NCBI RefSeq assembly: GCF_001635455.1
Contig: NZ_LWEH01000364.1
Coordinates: forward strand, 62,001 to 126,000
Direction: 5' to 3'
DNA length: 64,000 nucleotides
Source: Vibrio sp. HI00D65
Lineage (GTDB): Bacteria > Pseudomonadota > Gammaproteobacteria > Enterobacterales > Vibrionaceae
Part shown: positions 8,168 through 17,172 of the stretch, in pieces
Numbering within the stretch: the first letter of the stretch is position 1
Layout of the letters: each line of letters starts with the position of its first letter
Position numbers and translations under genes: made by a program
The notes under the pieces: model-generated
Databases searched by the model: none
What the model was told of the DNA's origin: nothing
Seen by the model: only the letters and a program-made list of their open reading frames with translations

Positions 8168-9312
8168 TTCAATGCTAGATAAGCTTGTTCCGCTAGTTTA
8201 ACAACTTCTGAGTCGATATTCAGCTCAGAATAGTGCGCTAATGTCTCAGCAAAACCTTTTTCTGCGAACATTGCCTGAAGTTCAACCGCTTGAGGGTCAT
8301 CTTCATTCTTGTAGTGGAAAGCCGCAGCAATCGCTTTTACAAGGTGTGCATTTGGTAAGCCGTATTCTAGCGTACCGTTCAGTGGCTTGACTAGACGATC
8401 TTGTGGACTCAGTTTACGGATTGGTTGACGGCCAACGCGGTCAACTTCGTCACGTAGGAATGGGTTCGCAAAGCGACCTAAAATTTTTAAGATGTATGCT
8501 GCATGTGCCTCTGGATCAAAGCCGTAACGCTTGATAAGCACTTCACCACTCTCTTCCATCGTCGCTTTTACTTCAGCGTAAATTACTTGGTCTTCAATCG
8601 CGTCTTTGATTGTTTCGTGGCCTGCAAGCACGCCAAGGTATGCCGTTACCAAGTGGCCTGTATTTAGCGTGAATAGTTTACGCTCAACGAAAGCCATAAG
8701 GTTGTCAGTGCATTCCATACCTGGGATCTTTGGAATCTCACCTTTAAATTGTGTTTGGTCTACGATCCACTCGCTGAACGTTTCAACCGTTACTGCTAGT
8801 GGGTCAGTTTCGCCTGCTTCTGCTGGCGGTACGATACGGTCAACCGCAGAATCAACAAAGCCAATATGTTCTTCAGTGAACGCTTTCATGTCATCAGAAA
8901 GATGCTCTAAAACCGCCGCTTTTAGTTGGCTAGTACCACGAACCATGTTTTCTGCTGCGATGATGTTCATTGGCGCAGTATTGTTTGCCGCTGCGCGCCT
9001 TTCGATACCCTGAGCAATAGACTTAGAAATAATCTTAAGAACAGTCGGGCCAACGGCTGTCGTCACAATATCAGACTCAGCAATGCAATCTACCACAGCG
9101 CTTGTTGCTGAGTTTACTGCTGTCACGTTCTTAACGGTTTCAACAACGCACGCTTCACCCACAATCTTCACTGGGTATTCTTGGCGTTCAATTAACGCAT
9201 TAACAACCGTTTCATTTACGTCAGCAAAAGTAACCTTCATACCAGCGTCAGAAAGAAGTTTACCAATGAAACCACGACCGATATTACCTGCACCAAAATG
9301 TAATGCTTTCAT
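8164..9312 (-). CDS. mtlD: Mannitol-1-phosphate 5-dehydrogenase
   Basis: 382 residues, standard length. It oxidises mannitol-1-phosphate to fructose-6-phosphate with NAD+ in the cytosol. The N-terminal Rossmann motif ALHFGAGNIGRGFIGKLLSD, the middle AENMVRGTSQLK and the C-terminal polyol-dehydrogenase segment (KLFTLNTGHLVTAYLG) are intact. It follows mtlA after 183 bases containing a hairpin and overlaps mtlR by 4 bases. Confidence 0.97.
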   Translation of the reverse strand: MKALHFGAGNIGRGFIGKLLSDAGMKVTFADVNETVVNALIERQEYPVKIVGEACVVETVKNVTAVNSATSAVVDCIAESDIVTTAVGPTVLKIISKSIAQGIERRAAANNTAPMNIIAAENMVRGTSQLKAAVLEHLSDDMKAFTEEHIGFVDSAVDRIVPPAEAGETDPLAVTVETFSEWIVDQTQFKGEIPKIPGMECTDNLMAFVERKLFTLNTGHLVTAYLGVLAGHETIKDAIEDQVIYAEVKATMEESGEVLIKRYGFDPEAHAAYILKILGRFANPFLRDEVDRVGRQPIRKLSPQDRLVKPLNGTLEYGLPNAHLVKAIAAAFHYKNEDDPQAVELQAMFAEKGFAETLAHYSELNIDSEVVKLAEQAYLALK

Positions 9313-9437
9313 AATTTTGACCTTATAAATATTTGAATCTAGATAGCTAACAGCTCAACCACATGCCTGATGATTAACTAGAGACATTAAGCAGTAAGCT
9401 ATTCAGACTGAGTCTTGTTAAGACAGATTTAGACCGA

Positions 9438-9467
9438 AAATGAGGCCAGTAGGGGGATACCGGCCTC
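9438..9467 (-). terminator. Intergenic hairpin between mtlA and mtlD (attenuator or mRNA-stability element)
   Basis: On the minus strand GAGGCCGGTA pairs with TACTGGCCTC around a C-rich loop, followed by ATTTT. The T tract is short, so it probably terminates partially or stabilises the upstream mtlA message; it does not appear to end the operon. Confidence 0.55.
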
Positions 9468-9495
9468 CTTCACTTAGGAGCTTGACTAGAGCTTT

Positions 9496-11388
9496 TTAGT
9501 TTCCGCTAAGAATACGTAGAACATCAGCAGGGTTTGTTGTGTTCTGTAGGCATTCCACAGCGTCTTCATCATCAAGTGAATTGGTAATAGCCATCAGCAC
9601 CATGTTGTGCTCATCGCCTTCAGCGGCAATACCGATAACCATCTTCGCCATATCATCTTCACCTTCGCCCCACTGAATACCTTCAGGGTACTGACAGAAC
9701 ACGATGCCGGTTTTTTGTACGTATTGCTTCGCTTCAATTGTGCCGTGTGGTACTGCGATAGACTCGCCTAGGTAAGTAGATACAAGCTCTTCACGAGCAA
9801 ACATGCCATCTACGTACTCTGGAGATACGTTGCCAAGTTTCACTAATTGGTCGCCAGCAAACTTGATTGCGTCTTCTTTCTGAGTCGCTTTAAGGCCAAG
9901 GAAGATGCTGTCATTAGTCAGTGCAAGCTTGTTGCCTTCTTGAGCTGGTGCTGCTGCAGGAGCCGGAGCTTCTACCTTCGCTTCACCACTTTGTGCTTCA
10001 ACAAGTTCTGCTACTAGGTTGTCGTATACTGCGCCATCTAAGAAGTTGTTCAGAGACATGTGCATTGCACCAGGAATGGTTTTACGTGCACGGTCTGTTA
10101 AATCTTTATGCGTAATAACAATTTGTGAATCAGCTGGTAGGTTATTGATTGCGTAGTTAGTTACCGTGATATTTAGGCCCGCTGCATCTACTTTCTTACG
10201 AAGTAGACCTGCACCCATTGCACTTGAACCCATACCCGCATCACATGCTACGTATACTGCTTTCACGTCAGCTAGGTTGATGTCTGCACCCGTTGCTGCA
10301 CCTTTAGAAGACGCTTTCATGTCTTTCATTTGTGCTGATGCTTTCTCTAGTGAATCTTCCTCATCATCTTGCGCTGATGTTTTAAGAAGGATTGACGCTA
10401 CAACAAACGATACTGCCGTTGCTGCGATAACCGATAGAATCACGCCGATGTAAGAGCCTTTTGGTGTCATCAACAGAATCGCGAAGATAGAACCAGGAGA
10501 CGCTGGAGAGATTAGGCCAGAGCTGAACATTACGTTAGTGAATACACCAGCCATACCACCTGCGATTACCGCAAGGATTAGACGTGGGTTCATAAGAACG
10601 TATGGGAAGTAAATTTCGTGGATACCACCTAGGAAGTGGATGATAGATGCACCCGCAGCAGATTGTTTCGCGCTGCCTTTACCAAATACCATGTAAGCAA
10701 GTAGTAGACCTAGACCAGGACCTGGGTTCGCTTCAATTAGGAAGAAGATAGAACGGCCGATCTCTTCAGACTGCTGAATACCTAGTGGAGAGAAGATACC
10801 ATGGTTGATTGCGTTATTTAGGAATAGAATTTTCGCCGGTTCAACAAAGATAGATGCTAGAGGTAGTGCACCCGCTTCTACCATTGCGTTTACACCAGCC
10901 GCAAGTCCGCCAGACAGAATCTTAACCGCAGGACCAATCACGATGAACGCAATGATCGCACAGATCATGCCGATGATACCCGCAGAGAAGTTGTTCACTA
11001 GCATTTCGAAACCACTCTTCACTTTACCGTGAACAGCTTCATCGAATTTCTTGATTGCGATACCACCTAGTGGACCAACAATCATTGCACCCATAAACAT
11101 AGGGATGTCAGTACCAACGATAACACCCATTGTTGTGATGGCACCTACTACCGCGCCGCGGTCACCACCAACCATCTTACCACCGGTGTAACCAATCAAT
11201 AATGGCAGCAAGTAAGTGATCATAGGACCAACCATTGATGCTAACGTTTCGTTAGGCCACCAACCTGTTGGGATGAATAGTGCTGTAATGAAACCCCACG
11301 CAATGAATGCGCCGATGTTTGGCATTACCATATTGGATAAGAAACGACCAAAGTTTTGAACCTTGATCTTCGCTTCTGGTGATAACAT
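9496..11388 (-). CDS. mtlA: PTS mannitol transporter, EIICBA
   Basis: 630 residues from the ATG at 11388 (MLSPEAKIKVQNFGRFLSNM). It takes up mannitol and phosphorylates it to mannitol-1-phosphate at the inner membrane. Residues 1 to about 340 form the membrane EIIC domain (GGIHEIYFPYVLMNP). The EIIB domain carries the phosphocysteine loop VACDAGMGSSAMGAG, and the C-terminal EIIA domain carries the phosphohistidine motif ESIAVPHGT. A frame continues 45 codons upstream without a stop, but that segment is the 5' leader: it contains a CRP-like site and no homology, so 11388 is the start. Confidence 0.96.
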   Translation of the reverse strand: MLSPEAKIKVQNFGRFLSNMVMPNIGAFIAWGFITALFIPTGWWPNETLASMVGPMITYLLPLLIGYTGGKMVGGDRGAVVGAITTMGVIVGTDIPMFMGAMIVGPLGGIAIKKFDEAVHGKVKSGFEMLVNNFSAGIIGMICAIIAFIVIGPAVKILSGGLAAGVNAMVEAGALPLASIFVEPAKILFLNNAINHGIFSPLGIQQSEEIGRSIFFLIEANPGPGLGLLLAYMVFGKGSAKQSAAGASIIHFLGGIHEIYFPYVLMNPRLILAVIAGGMAGVFTNVMFSSGLISPASPGSIFAILLMTPKGSYIGVILSVIAATAVSFVVASILLKTSAQDDEEDSLEKASAQMKDMKASSKGAATGADINLADVKAVYVACDAGMGSSAMGAGLLRKKVDAAGLNITVTNYAINNLPADSQIVITHKDLTDRARKTIPGAMHMSLNNFLDGAVYDNLVAELVEAQSGEAKVEAPAPAAAPAQEGNKLALTNDSIFLGLKATQKEDAIKFAGDQLVKLGNVSPEYVDGMFAREELVSTYLGESIAVPHGTIEAKQYVQKTGIVFCQYPEGIQWGEGEDDMAKMVIGIAAEGDEHNMVLMAITNSLDDEDAVECLQNTTNPADVLRILSGN

Positions 11389-11947
11389 AGGTAGAACCCC
11401 GTAGTGTATTGGTTGGTCAAATGACCGAAAATGTGTGCTCAAAAATTGATTGAAATGTATCACAACATTTACAAAATGCACCTCAAGCCAATTTTCGTGA
11501 CAGCAATCACACACAAAAAACACTTAGGGGTTACCGAGAACGATTTAGATCACAAAAACACCATGAATTAAAATTACAAAGCAAAATTAACGATAATAAA
11601 TCTCATTCATACAAGATCTAGATCACACTTACAAATCCAACCACCAAAAATAATTAGCGACAAAGATCACACTTAATAAAAGACACACCTTAAGAACTAT
11701 AAACCATGTATGAAAGAACGCCATTCCAAGTGCGTTTTCTATGCACCCAGATGAATCCACCTTGTAATTTTGTAATTTAATTACAAATCAGATTAATGCC
11801 TGTTTTTCAAAATTCTGATTTTCCCAGCCCCTAAACATCAAAATACATGAACAATGAAGGAGCGAAATTGCTTAAAATAGATGTGTTATTCTAGTAACGC
11901 CTACCCCAATGTTATCCAGTAGCCCAATAACGACTTAAGAGAAGACT
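11389..11947. promoter_or_regulatory. mtlA leader and divergent control region with several CRP-like sites
   Basis: 559 bases. Besides the strongest CRP-like site (listed separately), half-sites ending in GATCACA recur at about 11548-11554, 11621-11627 and 11665-11671, which suggests several CRP operators. In V. cholerae this region carries multiple CRP sites and an antisense small RNA, MtlS, overlapping the mtlA 5' UTR. An equivalent is expected on the plus strand here, but I could not place its ends. Confidence 0.5.
11496..11511. promoter_or_regulatory. CRP-like operator upstream of mtlA
   Basis: CGTGA-CAGCAA-TCACA matches TGTGA-N6-TCACA at nine of ten core positions. It sits about 110 bases before the mtlA start. 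Confidence 0.6.
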
Positions 11948-12814
11948 ATGTCAGACAAGATCTCCACATCAGCTCTCGCTAAACAGAGAAATATAGAAGC
12001 TAAAATTCTATTCAGTGACTTAAAAACGGCCGGCTATATCGTACGTTCACAGGATCGGTGGGTGCTGACCGAACGAGGGGAAAGCTTTGGTGGGGAGTAT
12101 GTGGAACACAAAAAGTTTGGTGTCTTCATTGTCTGGCCAGAGAAGCTACTTATCGACTTGGATACCTTCTCAGGGCAAACACTAACCGCAACTCAACTTG
12201 GGAGTGCCTTCAAGCTCAGCGCAAAGAAAATTAACCTCTTGCTCAATGAACTTGGTTGGATAACAAGAGAAGAAGACGGTTGGCACGTCACCTCGACAGG
12301 TTTAAAGGCCGGTGGTGAGCAGAGAGAAGATAAAACCACACAAAACCTATTCGTGGTGTGGCACGATTCATTAGTCCGCAATAAACGTTTGAAGCAATCA
12401 GTTGTTGAATTCCTAGGGCACGATGCAGAAAGCCATTCAACGGATGTGTCATTTTCTAGCTTCCGCCAGAAGTTCGAGGCCAAGCATAGGACCTTGGATG
12501 GGCACTATGTGCGTTCAAAAGGAGAGCTAATCATCGACAACTGGCTATATATGGCGGGTGTTGTACATGCGTACGAGCGTCCACTGCCAATGGCGAAAGA
12601 AGTGATCAGTGACTTTTATCTTCCAAGCGGCAAAGTCTACATTCAATTCTGGGGAACCGACTCTGCGCCAATCGCCGAGGAAAAACGTGAAGCGACGAGA
12701 AAAATCTATACCGAGCATGGTTTTGGCTTAATCGAAATCACACCGGAAGATATCCCAAACCTAGACAGCGTCCTTCCACCATTATTGCGCCAGTATGGCA
12801 TCAAGGCGTACTAA
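11948..12814 (+). CDS. Conserved protein with two winged-helix-like segments and a PD-(D/E)XK-like domain
   Basis: 288 residues. Residues about 10-70 and 85-140 look like two versions of one unit, each ending in GG...F(I/V)VW plus a short tail (SFGGEYVEHKKFGVFIVWPE and LKAGGEQREDKTTQNLFVVW), as in small winged-helix repeats. Residues about 185-280 resemble a restriction-endonuclease-like fold: YVRSKGELIIDNWLY (E193), VISDFYLP (D222) and VYIQFWG, where the usual E-x-K is Q-x-W (Q233). This suggests a nuclease-fold protein with an altered active site. It is not a glycerol kinase, a label I recall seeing on similar proteins. Monocistronic, divergent from mtlA. Function unknown. Confidence 0.75.
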   Translation: MSDKISTSALAKQRNIEAKILFSDLKTAGYIVRSQDRWVLTERGESFGGEYVEHKKFGVFIVWPEKLLIDLDTFSGQTLTATQLGSAFKLSAKKINLLLNELGWITREEDGWHVTSTGLKAGGEQREDKTTQNLFVVWHDSLVRNKRLKQSVVEFLGHDAESHSTDVSFSSFRQKFEAKHRTLDGHYVRSKGELIIDNWLYMAGVVHAYERPLPMAKEVISDFYLPSGKVYIQFWGTDSAPIAEEKREATRKIYTEHGFGLIEITPEDIPNLDSVLPPLLRQYGIKAY

Positions 12815-13138
12815 ACGACTGAATCTAGACAATTCAAACCTACTAAGATCACACTTATCGAATCATTATGGACCTTATTTACCATAGTGATTTGATATAT
12901 TCGCTATTTTTCCCAAGATAATCTTCTATTATCTTGTCTCCATCAACTTGAGCTACAGCAGATACTCGATTTATTGGGGCATGTTCGATGACCATTTCAG
13001 CGCCTGTTTCTTAGAGACCCGCTCTATTAAAGACCGATGATATTAGAGACAAAGCGCAAATGCGTTATCCGTTTATTGTTGACGTTAGCGAACATAACAC
13101 CCTACAACATTTATTATTGATAGATATTAGGATTTAAC
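12815..13138. other. Intergenic region, nothing recognised apart from the downstream gene's leader
   Basis: AT-rich spacer between same-strand genes. I see no clear terminator, promoter or ORF with a ribosome site until GATATTAGGATTTAAC, which carries the AGGA ribosome site of the nitroreductase gene. Confidence 0.5.
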
Positions 13139-13795
13139 ATGACTCATCCAATCATTACCGATCTAAACACTCGTTACACAACTAAAAAATACGATGCAGA
13201 AAAACGCATCTCTGCGGAAGACATGGAAGTAATCAAAGAAGCACTTCGTTTGTCAGCTTCTTCTATCAACTCTCAGCCTTGGAAATTCATCATCATTGAG
13301 AGCGACGAAGCAAAACAGCGCTTCCACAATACTTTCGAGAACATGTTCCAGTTTAACCAGCCACATGCGAAAGAAGCGTCACACACAATCCTGTTTGCTC
13401 ACGATCCTAAATACACTAAAGAGAAATTCGCGAAACGCGCAGATACAGAAGTAAGCTCTGGTCACCTACCAGCTGAAATGTACGAGCAATTCTTAGGTGC
13501 TTACGCATTCGCAGAAATGAACACCGACGAAACAGGTTTCAACGGTAACTGGACTAAGTCTCAAGTGTACATTGCACTGGGTAACACACTGCACACACTT
13601 GCTCGTCTTGGTATCGCTTCAACGCCTATGGAAGGCGTAGACGCAGCGATGATCAACGAAGAGTTTGCTGACGAGCTAGAAGGTCACGTTGTTGATGTAG
13701 CACTGGCTATCGGCTACCACAAAGACGGCGAAGACTACAACCACGGTAAACCAAAAGCGCGTCTAGCTCTTGATCAAATCGTGACCACGCTTTAA
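13139..13795 (+). CDS. nfsB: Oxygen-insensitive NAD(P)H nitroreductase, NfsB family
   Basis: 218 residues, the usual size for FMN-dependent NfsB/FRase I enzymes. These cytosolic homodimers reduce nitroaromatics, quinones and free flavins with NAD(P)H. Seen are TTKKYDAEKRIS at the N-terminus (the R-T-x-[KR]-x-[FY] FMN region), LRLSASSINSQPWKFIIIES (FMN binding), NWTKSQVYIALGNTLHTLARLGIASTPMEG and the C-terminal ALAIGYH. AGGA lies 9 bases before the ATG. A strong inverted repeat follows the stop. Codon usage is biased as in well-expressed genes. The physiological substrate cannot be read from sequence. Confidence 0.9.
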   Translation: MTHPIITDLNTRYTTKKYDAEKRISAEDMEVIKEALRLSASSINSQPWKFIIIESDEAKQRFHNTFENMFQFNQPHAKEASHTILFAHDPKYTKEKFAKRADTEVSSGHLPAEMYEQFLGAYAFAEMNTDETGFNGNWTKSQVYIALGNTLHTLARLGIASTPMEGVDAAMINEEFADELEGHVVDVALAIGYHKDGEDYNHGKPKARLALDQIVTTL

Positions 13796-13822
13796 AAACT
13801 AACAAATAAATTGCACAGCTTA

Positions 13823-13848
13823 TTAGGCCAGACTTTCGTCTGGCCTAA
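13823..13848. terminator. Strong hairpin after the nitroreductase gene
   Basis: Perfect 11-base stem TTAGGCCAGAC/GTCTGGCCTAA with a TTTC loop. There is no T tract on the plus strand, so termination efficiency is uncertain. Confidence 0.6.
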
Positions 13849-14219
13849 CAACATTACTAAAAATTTTGCTCTATTCATGTGAGCAAGAAGACCGAACCTG
13901 AAATCATAGCCTCTGTTCACTACTCCATAACAAAATTATCCCTCTATCAGCATTACTTAGAAACTTTAAGTAATCACCCTAGCCAACTTGCGCATTTGAA
14001 ACTATCAATGACCTGAATGTAGCTGATCAGAGAGTATACTTTGGATTTAGTGCGATCAATTTAGTATCAAAGCCACATAATATAAGGATAAAAAATCATG
14101 CAAACCATTATCTTGTCGTAATAATGACTTTAATTGTCCCTATATTGATATTAGTTAGAAATATAAATAATTTAATATTTAATCTAACAAATAACTATCC
14201 TCATCAATAAAGGTCTAAT
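13849..14219 (+). promoter_or_regulatory. AT-rich spacer before the first cfa gene, with an ECF-like promoter candidate
   Basis: TGATCA at 14024-14029 is followed after 18 bases by TAGTGC at 14048-14053. This differs by one base in each box from the candidate rpoE promoter at 20508-20537. Base composition drops visibly from here onward. A 7-codon frame with AAGGATA before it (ATG 14098) is too short to call. Confidence 0.35.
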
Positions 14220-15353
14220 ATGTCAAGCAAAGAAATAATTAATAAAATTCTTAAAGATGCTGGAATCGAAGTCAATGGAAGCAATGAATGGGATATAAAA
14301 ATAAATAATGATAAGATATATGAAGACCTTTTAAAAAAAGGGAAGATTGCTTTTGGCGAAGGTTATATGAATAATCTTTGGGATTGCAATAGAATTGATA
14401 TACTAGTTAGTAAATTATTGAAATATGATATTGAACGCCATCTATCAAAAAAAGACATACTAAAAATATCAGCAAATATCGGCATGAAAAATATACTTAA
14501 CATGCAATCTATAAATCGTGTTAAAAAAGATGTCCCTTTTCATTATGATATTGGTAATGATCTTTATGAAAATATGCTAGACAAGCGTTTAACTTACACT
14601 TGTGCATACTGGGATGGAGCTGAAAACCTAGACCAAGCTCAAGAAAAAAAGATGGATCTCATATGTCGGAAATTAGATTTAAAGCCAGGTGAAAGATTAC
14701 TTGATATTGGCTGTGGATGGGCAAGTTTTATAAACTATGCTGCAGAAAATTATGGTGTAATCTGCGATGGCTTAACATTATCTCAAGAGCAAATGAAATT
14801 AGGGAAACAAATTGCTAATGAAAAAGGATTAGACGTAAATATAATTTTGCAAGATTATCGTGAATATGAAGTGGATGATAAATACGACAAAGTTGTTTCA
14901 ATTGGTATGATAGAGCACGTCGGGCCTGAAAACTATGATGAGTTTTTTAAATGTGTATGTGAACTGATGAAAGATGATGGTTTATTTTTATTACATACCA
15001 TAAGTAGTCCAATATCAGTAAATAAAACAGATCCATGGATTAATAAATATATATTCCCAAATGGAGTTATCCCATCCATATCTCAATTAAGCCTTGCTTT
15101 AGAAGGAAAGATGAATATTGAAGATATCCATAACTTTGGTCCGGATTATGATAAAACACTATTATCTTGGTGTGAAAACTTTGAGAAAAATTGGCATAGA
15201 ATATCAGATAAATATAGCGATATGTTTTATAGGATGTGGCGATATTATTTACTTAGCTGCGCTGGTGCATTTAGGAATCGTGATTTGAATTTGATACAAA
15301 TATCTCTAACTAAAAATGGCAGAGCATTACCTACAACAGCTCGTTCTAGTTGA
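14220..15353 (+). CDS. cfa: Cyclopropane-fatty-acyl-phospholipid synthase (Cfa, E. coli type)
   Basis: 377 residues colinear with E. coli Cfa. It transfers a methylene from S-adenosylmethionine to cis double bonds of membrane phospholipids. N-terminal domain (KGKIAFGEGYMNNLWDC), HYDIGNDLYENML, SAM site LLDIGCGWASF (161-170), active-site SIGMIEHVGPENYD (E232, H233), DPWINKYIFPNG and the catalytic-loop cysteine in LLSCAGAFRNRD (C347) are all intact. It is much richer in A and T than its neighbours, favouring AAA, ATA and AAT codons, and forms an AT-rich patch with the patatin gene. It is a second Cfa-family gene beside the divergent one at 27.7 kb. Acquisition by transfer is an inference. Confidence 0.93.
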   Translation: MSSKEIINKILKDAGIEVNGSNEWDIKINNDKIYEDLLKKGKIAFGEGYMNNLWDCNRIDILVSKLLKYDIERHLSKKDILKISANIGMKNILNMQSINRVKKDVPFHYDIGNDLYENMLDKRLTYTCAYWDGAENLDQAQEKKMDLICRKLDLKPGERLLDIGCGWASFINYAAENYGVICDGLTLSQEQMKLGKQIANEKGLDVNIILQDYREYEVDDKYDKVVSIGMIEHVGPENYDEFFKCVCELMKDDGLFLLHTISSPISVNKTDPWINKYIFPNGVIPSISQLSLALEGKMNIEDIHNFGPDYDKTLLSWCENFEKNWHRISDKYSDMFYRMWRYYLLSCAGAFRNRDLNLIQISLTKNGRALPTTARSS

Positions 15354-15690
15354 TAAAATATACCTTACTTATATCTAATCTTTTATATTAATCAAAATTT
15401 CCTTATTCAGACTCGGTGAATTTTTTCATACCACATTGAATGTCTCTTTGCATTTTAAATCCAAAGAGAAAATAAATGAATAGGTAAAATTTAAAGGTTA
15501 TTTTAGGATTCTAGATTAAAAAATTAAAAATAATTAACAAAATCTCCGGGTTACAATATGGAAATACTTATAAGTAATCCGGCAGGTGCATTATAAAATT
15601 TAACTAATAAATTTTTATATATGGTTATCATGCCTAGTTATCACCTATAGAAGTTGAAAATTAATCTTTAGTTAAGATAAATGGTGAAAT
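15354..15690. other. AT-rich spacer between cfa and the patatin-like gene
   Basis: No recognisable gene, terminator or repeat. A CTCCGGGTTAC...GTAATCCGGCAG pair around 15544-15584 forms an imperfect inverted repeat. Promoter elements are not clear. Confidence 0.4.
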
Positions 15691-16605
15691 ATGTCAGGAG
15701 TTAACGTTTCCATCTGCAGAAGCAGTATTGAGCCTTTTCATAAAGTGAATGATTTATCAAGCTTAGCACTTATTACTGAAGGGGGAGGTCAAAGAGGAGT
15801 TTTTACAGCAGGAGTACTAGACGTTTTTATGGAGAATAATTTTAATCCATTTTCTCTTTTAATTGGAGCATCTGCAGGATCTTTAAATTTAGCGTCTTAT
15901 ATTTGCAACCAACGACAACACGCTTATCGTGTAATTACTGAAGTTACCACAAAAAAACATTTTTTTAACTATTACAACCTATTTTCAAATAAAGGAGCAA
16001 TGAATCTAGATTGGTTGATCGAGGAGACAAAAAGCAATTTGAAACTTGATTGGGATACAGGTAAAAAGAATATGAAATACAAGAAAGTTCTTGCCTGCGC
16101 TTCTTGCCTTTACGAGGATAAGGCTGAATTCTTCGATCTAAGTCTAGGCTCCTGGGAGGATAGTCTAAAAGCTTCTTGCTCAATACCACTACTAAATCGT
16201 CACCCAGTTTATTTTAATCAAAAGTATTGGGTCGATGGTGGTTTAAGCGCACCGATCCCGGTTGAAGAAGCTTATAATCGAGGTTTTAAGAATCTTGTTG
16301 TGATTCGCACTAACCCCAAGGGGACTTACTCATCTCACCAATGGCTTAAAGTTGCTAAAAAGTGTCTTTCAAAAACAAAAGTAGCTGCATTAATCGACAT
16401 GTTACTAATTCATGAAAGAAACTATGAAAGAAATGAAAAATTTATTAATGATCCACCAGATGATGCTGTTATATATGAAATTCACCCAAGTAAGAAATTA
16501 AATGCTAATTTAGTAGGCAGTGATTTATTATCTTTACATTCTGACTATGAACATGGACGTAAACTAGGGAAGTACTTTTTACAATATTATAACCACTTAA
16601 AATAA
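15691..16605 (+). CDS. Patatin-like phospholipase, YjjU family
   Basis: 304 residues. The serine hydrolase dyad is complete: oxyanion-hole GGGQRG (31-36), nucleophile GASAG (Ser61) and D182 in YWVDGGLSAPIP. The sequence around them (EGGGQRGVFTAGVLD and FNPFSLLIGASAG...YICNQ) is the YjjU-type patatin subfamily, which are acyl hydrolases acting on lipids. No signal peptide, so cytosolic or membrane-peripheral. AT-rich like the upstream cfa gene, and a poor ribosome site precedes it. Neighbouring a phospholipid-modifying enzyme suggests a shared role in membrane lipid turnover (inferred). Confidence 0.88.
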   Translation: MSGVNVSICRSSIEPFHKVNDLSSLALITEGGGQRGVFTAGVLDVFMENNFNPFSLLIGASAGSLNLASYICNQRQHAYRVITEVTTKKHFFNYYNLFSNKGAMNLDWLIEETKSNLKLDWDTGKKNMKYKKVLACASCLYEDKAEFFDLSLGSWEDSLKASCSIPLLNRHPVYFNQKYWVDGGLSAPIPVEEAYNRGFKNLVVIRTNPKGTYSSHQWLKVAKKCLSKTKVAALIDMLLIHERNYERNEKFINDPPDDAVIYEIHPSKKLNANLVGSDLLSLHSDYEHGRKLGKYFLQYYNHLK

Positions 16606-17118
16606 TCAAGTTTTCCATTTCGTTCCTGATAACCTTCTGATTTTGTTAGAGTGTTAAAGCATACATAAATTACAGATGCTTATAGATTACCAGATGTCAG
16701 CTTATTCGCTACGAGATTTAATCTAAAATTGAGAGCCTGCTGCGACCTAGATGCGATGCATTTTATGAGAGACTTTAGTGCCTTATTTTTAAAAATCACT
16801 TACCTTCTACCTTCAGATCTTAAAAACTAACCACGAGTTCTGTTGATTCGGAAAATGATGTTTTTGTTAACAAGATTTTCGATCGTGTGAAAATTATATG
16901 GACAGTTACATAGATTTTTCAAAGTATCAGATAATTTTAATTCTACCAGACTCCATGTTGTCCTAGCGGATTTTCCTGAAAAGATACTTTCTTGTTTGCC
17001 GGCTATTTAGAGAATATTTCTCTGATGTTTATTTCAAATGCTGATTGGCCAATATTGCTACGCAGCTTCTAGACTAAGCTTGGGAAGTTAAAAAATAAGA
17101 GAACATGCCTTACAAGAC
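16606..17118. other. Intergenic region without a recognised gene
   Basis: About 500 AT-rich bases between convergent genes. No ORF with a ribosome site, no family remnant in six frames, and no repeat I could see. Confidence 0.45.
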
Positions 17119-17149
17119 AAAAAAAGCCAGTCAATAGACTGGCTTTTTT
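17119..17149. terminator. Bidirectional terminator of gltS
   Basis: AAAAAGCCAGTC-AATA-GACTGGCTTTTTT, a 12-base stem with A and T tracts either side, 24 bases after the gltS stop. Confidence 0.88.
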
Positions 17150-17172
17150 ATGCGTTAAGCGAAGTGTTTACA

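Noticed and set aside
8606..9013. 135-codon open frame on the plus strand
   Set aside because: It is antisense to mtlD, has no ribosome site and low-complexity Ser/Thr/Val composition; a shadow of the real gene.
10166..10453. 95-codon plus-strand open frame inside mtlA
   Set aside because: Antisense to the conserved EIIC/EIIB part of mtlA with no start signal.
11389..11523. 45-codon N-terminal extension of mtlA
   Set aside because: Open by chance; it covers the 5' leader with a CRP-like site and lacks MtlA similarity, while a ribosome site and the family start lie at 11388.
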